Of a DNA stretch of 42,821 nucleotides, positions 1 to 7,792 are shown piece after piece (positions within the stretch are counted from its first letter, which is position 1; every line of letters starts with the position of its first letter). A program made the translations under genes and the position numbers. This DNA is from Arthrobacter sp. CAU 1506 (GTDB taxonomy: Bacteria > Actinomycetota > Actinomycetes > Actinomycetales > Micrococcaceae). The notes below the pieces were generated by a model. It saw only the letters and a program-made list of their open reading frames with translations. It made no database searches and was not told the origin of the DNA. Where the stretch lies: the NCBI RefSeq assembly GCF_005047635.1, contig NZ_SUKC01000025.1, forward strand, positions 1-42,821, in the 5' to 3' direction.

Positions 1-98
1 TAGCGTTGGACACGTCGAGGTCTTTCGGATGGGCAGTGTGAGAACTTCCATCATCGGAAGACCTCGACCTCTATCCGGGAACCGACGCGCCAACGCTA
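1..98. repeat. Nested inverted repeat at the window edge
   Basis: TAGCGTTGG at 1-9 is matched by CCAACGCTA at 90-98. Inside it, GTCGAGGTCTT at 14-24 is matched by AAGACCTCGAC at 58-68. The two pairs are concentric, so a single strand could fold into a long interrupted cruciform. The left edge coincides with the window start, so the element may extend further. It could be a transposon end, a recombination site or a hairpin; the sequence alone does not decide. Confidence 0.5.
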
Positions 99-512
99 TC
101 TACACTCTCGATTCCGATGAGCCGGTAAACGAGACTCAAGCCTCCTGACGCGAAGGGGCCCTTGCATCTCTGCTGCATCCCGGCCAAAGACTACAGCAGC
201 AGGGCGAAGCGTGAATTCCGAAATCCCATTGAAGTTCGAAACCTTTTTTATGACGACACACTCATGAAAAGTGGCTGACCCCTGTGTCGAGACGAAGAGT
301 AGATTGCCAGGGACTCCGATACCTTCAGTCCAAGCGTCAACTCTTTCCGAAGGCGCTCCATCGAAAATGTCATAGAGAAACGCAATCTTGAGGACTGGGC
401 CGTAGGTTTCGTCATGGAGCAGGGTTCCATATGCTGCGAACTCCTGGCCAGGGGCCACAAATATGGCGCCAGGTAGAGAGGTTCCTGGCAGGATTTCAGC
501 GAGTTTGCTCAT
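96..512 (-). pseudogene. Possible N-terminal fragment of an ApeA-like (HEPN) protein
   Basis: The reading frame begins with ATG at 512 (MSKLAEILPG...) and runs 138 codons. The first 110 or so residues look like genuine protein: alternating hydrophobic strands with a PG-x-hydrophobic turn near the start and an ATFHECVVIKK strand segment. The last 27 residues are arginine-rich and look out of frame. The strand pattern reminds me of the N-terminal domain of ApeA, an antiphage HEPN protein, but this is a weak resemblance and no HEPN motif is present. If the assignment is right, the gene has lost its C-terminal effector. No partner gene is visible. It may instead be an unrelated small protein or non-coding. 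Confidence 0.25.
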
Positions 513-742
513 GCAGTCGATCCTAAGCCGATTGAACGATCGCGCCGCTCCCATCAGTCCCAGCAAAGGGTACTGCTCTAAGCGCTGAGAATATCTCAGT
601 GAGGCATATTGATGAGACGAGAGCGGTCCGGGGAATCAGAGGGTAAAGGAGCAAGGTGACCACATGGTCGCCCTGTCTCGGCAAACGGTCCTTTGCTGAG
701 ACGGCTAGAGAGCATCCCGATGGGTGGAGTTCGACGCCTCCT

Positions 743-860
743 AAGGGACTGCCCCGAGTTCAGTTGACTCAGGCGGTTAGTGGTTTCACCGCGGCTTTGA
801 GGGGCGCGTTTATTGTCTCAAACTCGATCGGGGTGAGCACGCTAGCAGAAGCAAGGCAAT
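743..860 (-). mobile_element. Remnant of an IS3-family element (transposase C-terminus and right end)
   Basis: On the minus strand a frame ending at 769 carries the segment SVLTPIEFETINAP, close to the LTPIEFE motif that ends many IS3-family OrfB transposases. Just past its stop the minus strand reads CAACTGAACTCGGGGCAGTC (about 745-766), which resembles the terminal region after orfB in this family. The DDE catalytic core is missing: the frame upstream of residue 30 does not look like transposase, so only the last tens of codons and one end survive. Element name, and the location of the other end, cannot be given. Confidence 0.45.
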
Positions 861-1075
861 TGGTAACGCCCTCTGCTTTAATGGCTCGATCAAGGGGCCA
901 CCGGAGATCAGCTTGTTCGGTAATTTGCCGTAGACGCGGATAACAGTGCTTGCGTCGCATGAGCAGTGGATGCGGCGACGGCTCCTTGGTACAAAGTCAT
1001 TGAGCATAGTGCGGGCTGTTTGGTCCGGGCCAGTAGTCTAGGCTTCCATGCTCCAAGGGTGTCAGTTATCCATTA

Positions 1076-1111
1076 GTGAAGGTCCCAGTCTCCTAAGACT
1101 GGGACCTTCAC
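1076..1111. terminator. Strong hairpin downstream of the MBL gene
   Basis: GTGAAGGTCCCAGTCT at 1076-1091 and its perfect complement at 1096-1111 form a 16-bp stem with a CCTA loop. It lies 67 bp past the stop of the leftward hydrolase gene. No U-tract follows on either strand, which is common for actinobacterial terminators, so it probably ends the leftward catabolic transcript. Confidence 0.6.
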
Positions 1112-1177
1112 GTCGAAGGGATGGTCACTAAGAGTGTTTCTGTATATCGATGTTCTGTTGGCTCCCGCAGGCGATGT

Positions 1178-2263
1178 TCAGGATATGGCACCGCTCACGG
1201 TTTCCTGGCGCCCTTTTAAACCCGGGGTTTCAGAGGGCAGACCGCCGCCAGGCATTTCGATCTTGAGGAGGTCCCGGCCGACCAGCACCTTGCCTGTGAA
1301 GCCGCGGCGTGCCCGGCGGGCCCACTCCTCGTCCTTCACCGCGGTGACATCGGCGGGCACAAGGTGGCTCAGTGCCAGTGTGTGTACTCCGGCGGACTCA
1401 GCCACTGCACCCACTCTGTCGACGGAGGTATGGGACTCCTCCAAGTGCTCGGCGATTCCGGGCGCCAGCGCTTGGGAGCGTACCCAGTCGAGCGCGATCA
1501 CTTCGTGGACCAGGATGTCAGCACCGGAAGCGAGCCGGACGAGGTTTTCGCTGGGTGCCGTATCACCGGAGACGACTACGGATCCGAATGCGGTGTCGAG
1601 ACGAAACGCGAAGGCAGGAAAAACCGGCGGGTGGACGACAAGCACCGCAGACACACGGACATGCTCATCCTCGAAGATGACGAACGGCTCCATGTCGGGG
1701 CACAGGTCCCCGTCTGCAGCAGCTCCAACTGACGGGATCTCGATGTCACGGGGAACGATTCTGGTCCGGATGTCGTGCCAGCCTTCGTCCCTTATTCGGA
1801 TGTTGAGATCGTAGGCCATGGCCGCCGTTGTGTGCTCGATAAGATCGACCGTCCCGGGCGTCGGGTTCTCCGGGGCGACCGTCGGCACCTGTCTGCCCCC
1901 GCGGGCCGGCGGGAGAGCGCCGGCCCTGCCAGGTCCCACGATATGGAGGGGGCGTTTGAGCCCGCCGAGGCCTCCGTGCCGCAGGAACGGCAACTGGTAG
2001 AGCTCCGATACGTGGTCGGAGTGCAGATGAGTGACGAACACGCCGCGGACGTCGGCCACGTCGAGTCCCGCGTTGTGCAACTGGGTGAAGCTCCCGTGTC
2101 CCATGTCGATGATGTACGTGGCACCTTTTACGGTCAGCGCGGTGCAGATCCCGGACCGTCCGGGCAGCGGAGTTGGTCCGCCGGCTGTGCCGAGGAGGGT
2201 GACGAACGCTTCGCTCGGTGCGGAGCGTTCGTCACCCCTTGCCGTGTCAGACCTGGCCGACAT
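1178..2263 (-). CDS. Metallo-beta-lactamase-fold hydrolase
   Basis: This 361-residue protein is a two-metal hydrolase of the RNase Z/arylsulfatase-like branch of the metallo-beta-lactamase superfamily. The metal motif THLHSDH follows a GTAGG...IDMGHG strand-loop. Later come GDTAPSENL and HEV (a third metal ligand region), and SHLVP, which supplies the final histidine. No signal peptide is evident, so it is probably cytoplasmic. ATG at 2263 is preferred because GAGG lies five bases upstream; a GTG at 2341 would add 26 low-complexity residues. It is the last gene of the leftward hyuB-hyuA-MBL series, ending 67 bp before a hairpin. By position it probably hydrolyses an ester, lactone or ring-opened intermediate, but the substrate cannot be read from sequence. 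Confidence 0.85.
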   Translation of the reverse strand: MSARSDTARGDERSAPSEAFVTLLGTAGGPTPLPGRSGICTALTVKGATYIIDMGHGSFTQLHNAGLDVADVRGVFVTHLHSDHVSELYQLPFLRHGGLGGLKRPLHIVGPGRAGALPPARGGRQVPTVAPENPTPGTVDLIEHTTAAMAYDLNIRIRDEGWHDIRTRIVPRDIEIPSVGAAADGDLCPDMEPFVIFEDEHVRVSAVLVVHPPVFPAFAFRLDTAFGSVVVSGDTAPSENLVRLASGADILVHEVIALDWVRSQALAPGIAEHLEESHTSVDRVGAVAESAGVHTLALSHLVPADVTAVKDEEWARRARRGFTGKVLVGRDLLKIEMPGGGLPSETPGLKGRQETVSGAIS

Positions 2264-2352
2264 GAGTACCTCGCTCTGCGACTTGCGCCGTTGGGGGCAC
2301 TCTCGGTCCGGAGGCGACCAGTTGGTGAGCATGCCGTTCACCTGAATAACGC

Positions 2353-4470
2353 TTAGACATGGACTGGTGTGCTCCCTGTCTGGATACGCTCCCGCATCTC
2401 CGACGCACGTTCACGCAGATACAGCACAAACGAACCCGAGACATCGACCACGGCGTCATACTCGTCGAGCACGACGATGCTGGTTGTTCCGAGCTCGATG
2501 ATGGCAGGGCCCTGAATCTCTGCGCCTGGGCCCATGGATGAGCCGGAGTAGATATCGGCTTCGACCATCCTGCGGTGCAGCGGGGACCAGATTTCCCGTC
2601 GTCCGAGGTGCGCGTCGAGTGCTGTTCCCCCTTCCCGCTCGGAGGGCTGGGTCGAGCCCTCGACAAGACCGGTCGCCGTGAGGCGGACGTTCAGCACCTC
2701 GATGTCTGTGTCCTCGGTGTGGTAGCCGAACTGCTCATTGTGGATCTGGTGGAACTTATCGGCCGCCGCCGCGATGTCCAGGCTGTCCAAGGAACTTTCG
2801 TCGAGCGGGACGTTGATTTCGAACCACTGCCCCCTGTATCGCATGTCCAGGGACGGGAGGAAGGAGATCCTGTCCGTGGAGACGCCCTCGTCCATGAGGG
2901 TCGTGCGGCCTTGTTCGGCCATGGACGCCCAGATCCCTGTTACCTCGCTCGTTTGCATGCTGCTGAGGTTCCATTGCTGACTCTGGACGTAGTCGTGCCG
3001 GAAATCGCACACGAGCATGCCGGCTGCGCAGAAGATCGAGGACTCGCGGGGGACGACGAGCAGGGGGATCTCGAGCTCCCGGGCGATGGCTGCGGCGTGC
3101 ACCGGGCCGGCACCGCCGGCCACGACGATCGGGAAGTCGCGTGGGTCGAGACCGCGCCGCACAGTGATTTCCCGCACCCCGGCGGCCATCGACACGTTGA
3201 CCACTTCGTAGATCCCTGCTGCCGCTTCCGTCGGGTCCAAGCCGAGCGGCTCGCCGATCTGCTGGGCGATCGCCTTGCGCGCAGCATCAACATCGAGGGT
3301 CATTTCTCCACCGAGGAAGCTTGTCGGGGCAATGTAACCGAGCACGACGTCGGCATCGGTGGTGGTCGGTTGTATTCCACCGCGTCGGTAGGAGATTGGG
3401 CCGGGGACTGCACCGGCGCTCTGCGGACCCACGCGGAGCATGCCGCCTTCGTCGACACTTGCGATGCTGCCACCGCCGGCACCGATGGTGTGGATGTCGA
3501 CCATGGGCAGCGCAATGCGCCAGCGATCAATTGTGCCGTCCGTTTTGACCAGCGGACGTCCGCCGTCAACAATCGCAGCGTCGAAGCTGGTTCCGCCCAT
3601 GTCGACGGTCAGGCAGCGGTCCCAGCCATGCGGGGCTACCTCCAGCAGACCCGCGGTGGGGGCAGATGCCGGACCCGAGAGCAGCGAGAGAGCGGCACGC
3701 GCGGTAAGGCCTTCGGGAGTAGTGACGCCCCCGTTCGATTGCATGATGAGGAGAATTCCCTTGAACGAAACCTCCTCAAGCGTGGCGGTCAGCACACCGA
3801 TGTAGTCGCGAATGATCGGACCCACGTACGAGTTGAGAACAGAGGTGCTCGTACGATCGTAGTAACGGGCCTGTGCCAACAGTTCAGAGGACCGTGTGAT
3901 GTAGGCACCGGGGATTTCCTGGGCGAGGATCTGCTCCGCCCGCACCTCGTGCTCTTCGTTCGCGTACGAGTGCATGAAGGAAATGGCGATGCTGGTGATG
4001 CCACGCTCGTGGAACAGCTGACCAGCTGCGCGCACTGCGTCCTCGGACAGTGCGGTGACTTCCTCACCGGCGGACGTCACGCGTCCGGGCACCGCAAGAG
4101 TGTCCCGCCGCTCTACGATAGGAGTCGGCGGCAGCAGCCGGTTGTCGTATGCCTCCTCGCGCGTCCCGTCACGCAGTGCGAGCACGTCACGGAACCCTTC
4201 GGTCGTCAGCAGTCCTGTGCGGTTGCCCCGCCGGGTGAGTAAGGCATTGGTTGCCACCGTCGTCCCGTGGACAATGGTGTCGACGCCGGCAAGGAATTCC
4301 TCGATCGCCAGGCCCTGGGTCTCTGCTATTTCCCGGAGCCCCTGCGTCACAGCTCGCGCGGGGTCCGACGGTATCGAACTGGTCTTGTGGACGAGCCGGG
4401 ATCCGTCGGGATTGATCAGGAGAAAATCGGTAAACGTGCCGCCGACGTCAATTCCAATTCGTGCACCCAT
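2353..4470 (-). CDS. hyuA: Hydantoinase/oxoprolinase subunit A, ATP-dependent
   Basis: This 705-residue protein is the ATP-binding subunit of the hydantoinase A/5-oxoprolinase family, which phosphorylates and hydrolyses cyclic amides such as hydantoins, oxoproline and lactams. The N-terminus has the acetate-kinase-like motif GIDVGGTFTDF (residues about 5-15), followed by HGTTVATNALL. The central domain has VDMGGTSFDAAIVDGG. Length is normal for the family (about 690-710). ATG at 4470 sits nine bases after AAGGAAG; a GTG at 4476 would overlap the hyuB stop by 4 bp. Either way the two genes are translationally coupled. Relatives act on N-methylhydantoin, caprolactam and oxindole-type intermediates, and acetophenone carboxylase is also related. 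In this cluster I infer an aromatic lactam. Confidence 0.93.
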   Translation of the reverse strand: MGARIGIDVGGTFTDFLLINPDGSRLVHKTSSIPSDPARAVTQGLREIAETQGLAIEEFLAGVDTIVHGTTVATNALLTRRGNRTGLLTTEGFRDVLALRDGTREEAYDNRLLPPTPIVERRDTLAVPGRVTSAGEEVTALSEDAVRAAGQLFHERGITSIAISFMHSYANEEHEVRAEQILAQEIPGAYITRSSELLAQARYYDRTSTSVLNSYVGPIIRDYIGVLTATLEEVSFKGILLIMQSNGGVTTPEGLTARAALSLLSGPASAPTAGLLEVAPHGWDRCLTVDMGGTSFDAAIVDGGRPLVKTDGTIDRWRIALPMVDIHTIGAGGGSIASVDEGGMLRVGPQSAGAVPGPISYRRGGIQPTTTDADVVLGYIAPTSFLGGEMTLDVDAARKAIAQQIGEPLGLDPTEAAAGIYEVVNVSMAAGVREITVRRGLDPRDFPIVVAGGAGPVHAAAIARELEIPLLVVPRESSIFCAAGMLVCDFRHDYVQSQQWNLSSMQTSEVTGIWASMAEQGRTTLMDEGVSTDRISFLPSLDMRYRGQWFEINVPLDESSLDSLDIAAAADKFHQIHNEQFGYHTEDTDIEVLNVRLTATGLVEGSTQPSEREGGTALDAHLGRREIWSPLHRRMVEADIYSGSSMGPGAEIQGPAIIELGTTSIVVLDEYDAVVDVSGSFVLYLRERASEMRERIQTGSTPVHV

Positions 4471-4472
4471 TG

Positions 4473-6251
4473 TCACTTACTTCCTTTCAGGTATGCGCCA
4501 CTGCGAAATGCAAGAGTCGCCCTCTCGTCAAGTTCCTGTGTACCGGGGGCAACGATCACGCCATAGTCCTCACGCGCCTTCTCGACGGAAAGCAGCCCTG
4601 ACTGGATCTCGGCGACGACGTCGTCGACGTCGCGCTCCAAAGGGTCCCCGTAACCGGCGCCACCGCCACACCACGACCGGATCACGGTGCCCGGGGGCAA
4701 GGACACCATCTCTTTGGACCCCCACTCCTTCGTGCTGCCGTCAGGGAACTCAAGGACCATTCGGCTTAGACTGGCGTCACGTCCGCCGAAGATCCCCCGT
4801 CCCGGAAGCGCTCCTTCGGCTTCCAAGCCTTCGCCCATGGAAACGCCGTGTGCACCCACTCCTTCCGTGCGCCAGGCTGATCGTGTTCCGTACCCTCCGC
4901 GCCATGTTCCTGCTCCCGCAGAGTCCGGGAGGAGTTCGTGATACTCCATAAAGTGCGGCGATGTGATCTCAAGCATCTCTGGATCTGTAGACCGCATCTG
5001 GCCGGCCGTCCCGCTGAACCCGAATGCGTCCCAGCCGTGGGTGCCCTGCATCGCACCGGGACCGTTGCGTTGGAACACCGTAAGGGTGACGTACGGGTCG
5101 TCCGTGACAGGGTCCCGCCCATGGAGGGCTGTTGACACGTACTTCCCCCATCCTGCCGTCACCCGGTCAGGCAGCGCGTCCGCCAGCGCGGACATGATGC
5201 ACTCCATGATCTCGTCGCTCATCTGGTTGCCGAAGATCGTCGCCGCCGGGAACCGAGGATTCAGCAATGAGCCCTCACGGAATACTGTTCGGATCGGAGC
5301 GAACAATCCCTCGTTGGTCGGGATGATGACGTCGCCTGCGGCGACGAGCATAAGGAACGCGATCCTCACCGCACCCGCAGCCGACGCGGGGGGCATATTC
5401 GTGAATCCGGGTGCCTGGTCATCAGTCTCGGAAAAATCAAAGGAGATTTCCTCCCCTGCAATCGTGATCTCACAGGCGATCCGGTACCGACGGCTTGGGT
5501 CGATGCCATCTGAGACCATCTCGCTTTCACCCCGGTAGGTGCCGTCCGGCCACCTCGCGATCTCAGCCCGGACTTGCCTTTCGGAGCTGTCGATGACGTA
5601 CTGCATGTGTGCGTCGAAGGTGGGCCGTCCGTACCGGTCGAGGAGCGCGCTCAGGTGCCTGCGGCCGATTTCACACGCCCCTACCATCGCCTTGACGTCT
5701 TCCATGACGAAACCGAACCGGATGTTCGCGGAGATAAGGTCCCAGACGTCCTTCCGGAGCACACCCCGGTCATAGATCTTCACCGGGGGGATCCGCAGGG
5801 ACTCCTGCCAGACCTCCCGCGCGGCGGGATTATAGCCGCCGGCGGTCATGCCGCCCGTATCAGCCAGGTGGCCCTTTGCAGCCGCCCATGCGACGAGTTC
5901 ACCTTCGTGGAAGATCGGGACGTAGATGCCAGTGTCCGCGTTCTGGTTTCCGCCCGTAAAGACGTCGTTGTGCACAATCACGTCGCCGTCGCAGATTTCG
6001 TCCCCAAAGTACTCAATGATGTAATCAAGCGGCGGCCGGGCGCCGAACGCGATGATGGCCGCGTATTCGGCCTGCGCGAGCGTGCGGCCGCGGGCATCGA
6101 AGAGAACGGTGACCAAGTCTCCGATCTCGTTGAAGATGGGCGATCGTGACGATCTCATGAGGAGCGTCGCCATTTCCTTCGAGATGGCGTCGAGGCGACG
6201 CTGAAGGACCGATGCCAGGATCGGGTCTATCGCGTGGTCTGTGGCAGTCAT
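4473..6251 (-). CDS. hyuB: Hydantoinase/oxoprolinase subunit B
   Basis: This 592-residue protein is the partner of HyuA; the two make a heteromeric ATP-dependent cyclic-amide hydrolase. The N-terminus (DPILASVLQRRLDAISKEM) and the segments HNDVFTGGNQNADTGIYVP, HLADTGGM and RGGYGTRSAW are typical of HydB. The ATG at 6251 is preceded by AGGGAACGG on the minus strand. A longer frame to 6443 would add a basic tail without family character. The gene ends at TGA 4473-4475, touching the hyuA start region. Upstream lie two palindromes and the iclR gene, so the pair is probably IclR-controlled. Length is complete for the family. Confidence 0.93.
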   Translation of the reverse strand: MTATDHAIDPILASVLQRRLDAISKEMATLLMRSSRSPIFNEIGDLVTVLFDARGRTLAQAEYAAIIAFGARPPLDYIIEYFGDEICDGDVIVHNDVFTGGNQNADTGIYVPIFHEGELVAWAAAKGHLADTGGMTAGGYNPAAREVWQESLRIPPVKIYDRGVLRKDVWDLISANIRFGFVMEDVKAMVGACEIGRRHLSALLDRYGRPTFDAHMQYVIDSSERQVRAEIARWPDGTYRGESEMVSDGIDPSRRYRIACEITIAGEEISFDFSETDDQAPGFTNMPPASAAGAVRIAFLMLVAAGDVIIPTNEGLFAPIRTVFREGSLLNPRFPAATIFGNQMSDEIMECIMSALADALPDRVTAGWGKYVSTALHGRDPVTDDPYVTLTVFQRNGPGAMQGTHGWDAFGFSGTAGQMRSTDPEMLEITSPHFMEYHELLPDSAGAGTWRGGYGTRSAWRTEGVGAHGVSMGEGLEAEGALPGRGIFGGRDASLSRMVLEFPDGSTKEWGSKEMVSLPPGTVIRSWCGGGAGYGDPLERDVDDVVAEIQSGLLSVEKAREDYGVIVAPGTQELDERATLAFRSGAYLKGSK

Positions 6252-6384
6252 ACCGTTCCCTAGATTGTGTGAATCTTGACTTGGTGTCGGAGAGCGACCG
6301 ACGCCGCCTTTGTCCGAGCTGGGCTTACGCCCCATCAAACATGCCGCAACTCTATGGACACCCGAAGCCGATACGAGCCCAGTC

Positions 6385-6401
6385 GTCCTGCATTGCAGGA
6401 C
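6385..6401. promoter_or_regulatory. Perfect 17-bp palindrome, candidate IclR operator
   Basis: GTCCTGCA and TGCAGGAC flank a single central T. The site lies about 134 bp upstream of the hyuB start and 277 bp past the end of iclR. Size and symmetry fit an IclR-dimer operator, but no second copy with the same half-site was found in the window. Confidence 0.45.
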
Positions 6402-6520
6402 AGGCGGCCGGTTCCACCTGGATGCCCGGCGACTGCGGCTCATCGGGGATCAGATGGCGCTCAAATCTGTCGCGCCGGCTCCCCCTTGGGCGCGACGGCG
6501 TGAGTCACGGCTCGGATCGA

Positions 6521-6547
6521 GGTCACTTTAAGCATTCTTAGGTGACC
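6521..6547. promoter_or_regulatory. Long imperfect palindrome between iclR and hyuB
   Basis: GGTCACTTTAAG and CTTAGGTGACC are separated by CATT. The arms match at GGTCAC/GTGACC and again at the inner AAG/CTT. It could be a regulator binding site or part of a hairpin following iclR. Confidence 0.4.
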
Positions 6548-6677
6548 GTCACCCGGCCCTGAGGAGTTGGACGTCTCCGGAAAGGATCCCGGCGCCCGGG
6601 AGACGACTGGCCAAAACGAGGCCGGATTCTTTAACGGTCGCCGCCTGCACGCTGCCCCTTGAACTATGACAGACGAT

Positions 6678-7427
6678 TCATCGGTGCTGGGGGTAGGAAG
6701 GGAAAAAACCGAGGCCTTTTGAGGAGGCCTCTGCTGTGCGGCGAACGAGCATTCCGACCTCGTGCGTACGTCGGGTATTCATGTATTGGCGAATGTCGCC
6801 GGTGCCCACGGACCCGGTCACGTCGCCGTTGCGGTCGAGTATCGGCGCGCCGACGCTGATGAAGTTGGTCTGGCTGCCCTCGAAGACGACGTAACCGCGC
6901 TTGGTGTATGTGTCGGCGGACTCGGTGAGGATACGCGTTGACTCTTCATCGACTCCGGAGGCGTGATGTGCCCGGGCCTCCGGAGGCAACGCCGCGTAGA
7001 CGGCTAGGCCGCAGGCACTCGTGTGGAGCTGCCAATGCCGACCTGTCCGATTGAGGTTCGGTACGCGTCGACCATTCTGCAGCCGCAGGAGGTACACCAC
7101 TCCGGTTGATACATACTGAGCGACGTGGACCTCCGAGCGCGTGGACGCCAGGATGGACGAGGCAGGACCGAGCGCGGCATCCACGAGTCCGGTCCGCTCG
7201 ATGACCTGCCCGCCAAGCTTCGCGAGCATGGCGCCGAGCTGGAAACCATCTCCGCTGCCGAGCTCTAGCAGCCCCTCTTCCGCAAGCGTGTTGCACAGGG
7301 CGTGGCAGGTGCTGCGCGGTATCCCGGTTCGGGCACTCAGCTGACGGATGGTCAGGACTCGATGACGGCTATCGAAGGCCTTGAGTATCTCCACGGCCTT
7401 CCCCACTGATTGCACCAGTGCGGTCAC
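6678..7427 (-). CDS. IclR-family transcriptional regulator
   Basis: This 249-residue protein has the usual IclR layout: an N-terminal winged helix (ILKAFDSRHRVLTIRQLSAR, then TGIPRSTCHALCNTLAEEGLL, residues about 14-55) and a C-terminal effector-binding GAF-like domain (about 75-240). IclR proteins are homodimers that repress or activate catabolic operons in response to an aromatic or related small molecule. The GTG start at 7427 has GAGGTGA a few bases upstream. It is transcribed in the same direction as hyuBA and lies between the hydroxylase operon and hyuBA, with gaps of about 366 and 426 bp on either side. It therefore probably has its own promoter and controls one or both arms. The inducer is unknown. 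Confidence 0.92.
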   Translation of the reverse strand: MTALVQSVGKAVEILKAFDSRHRVLTIRQLSARTGIPRSTCHALCNTLAEEGLLELGSGDGFQLGAMLAKLGGQVIERTGLVDAALGPASSILASTRSEVHVAQYVSTGVVYLLRLQNGRRVPNLNRTGRHWQLHTSACGLAVYAALPPEARAHHASGVDEESTRILTESADTYTKRGYVVFEGSQTNFISVGAPILDRNGDVTGSVGTGDIRQYMNTRRTHEVGMLVRRTAEASSKGLGFFPSYPQHR

Positions 7428-7792
7428 ACACTCACCTCGACAGAACTTGAGGACGAGCGCAATGTGCTCCGTCCGATTCGATCACACTGTGCCCGAGCGC
7501 CCTACTAAGGTCAAAACGCTTCACATGTGTTACATGAACGGCAATAAGGTGCTGGCAGCGACGGACCAGCCGCAATTGCCGTTTACGCCACCGCTGCGTT
7601 CATTTCCGTCCGGTGCACCGACCGCCGGGCGTCCCATGTGAAAGGGAGGCCCACTGCTCCTGCCGTCGCCTTCTGGCGCCCCTGGACCGGGACGGGAAGC
7701 CCTCCCGGCCTTCACGTCCCGGTCCCCCGGATGCGCCCCACATCCATTCACCCTGTCACCTGATTCCGGCCTGAGAGAGAGGGATGCCTGGA
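7428..7792. other. Intergenic region upstream of iclR
   Basis: These 365 bp carry no convincing gene. The left part is the iclR promoter region, with an imperfect dyad TTCACATGT-GTT-ACATGAA at 7520-7538. The right part holds a hairpin at 7684-7725 that probably ends the hydroxylase transcript. Confidence 0.55.
7684..7725. terminator. Hairpin downstream of the class D hydroxylase gene
   Basis: GGACCGGGACG at 7684-7694 pairs perfectly with CGTCCCGGTCC at 7715-7725 around a 20-nt loop. It lies about 70 bp past the stop of the leftward hydroxylase gene. No U-run follows. Confidence 0.5.

Larger units (their letters stand above)
567..1177. other. Gene-poor degenerate stretch
   Basis: No convincing complete gene is present on either strand. 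The stretch holds the remnant of an IS3-family right end at about 743-860 and a strong hairpin at 1076-1111. The remaining short frames lack ribosome binding sites and recognisable domains. The composition fits an insertion scar beside the catabolic island. Confidence 0.5.
6252..6677. other. Intergenic region between iclR and hyuB
   Basis: This 426-bp region has no convincing gene. It is the upstream control region of hyuB and contains two dyads, 6385-6401 and 6521-6547. No clear -35/-10 pair could be picked by eye. Confidence 0.6.

Noticed and set aside
1-98. Integron attC site
   Set aside because: The arms do not carry the required core sites in the right positions, and no integrase is present.
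2575-4242. Long open frame on the plus strand opposite hyuA
   Set aside because: It is the antisense shadow of a well-supported hyuA and shows no domain or ribosome site.
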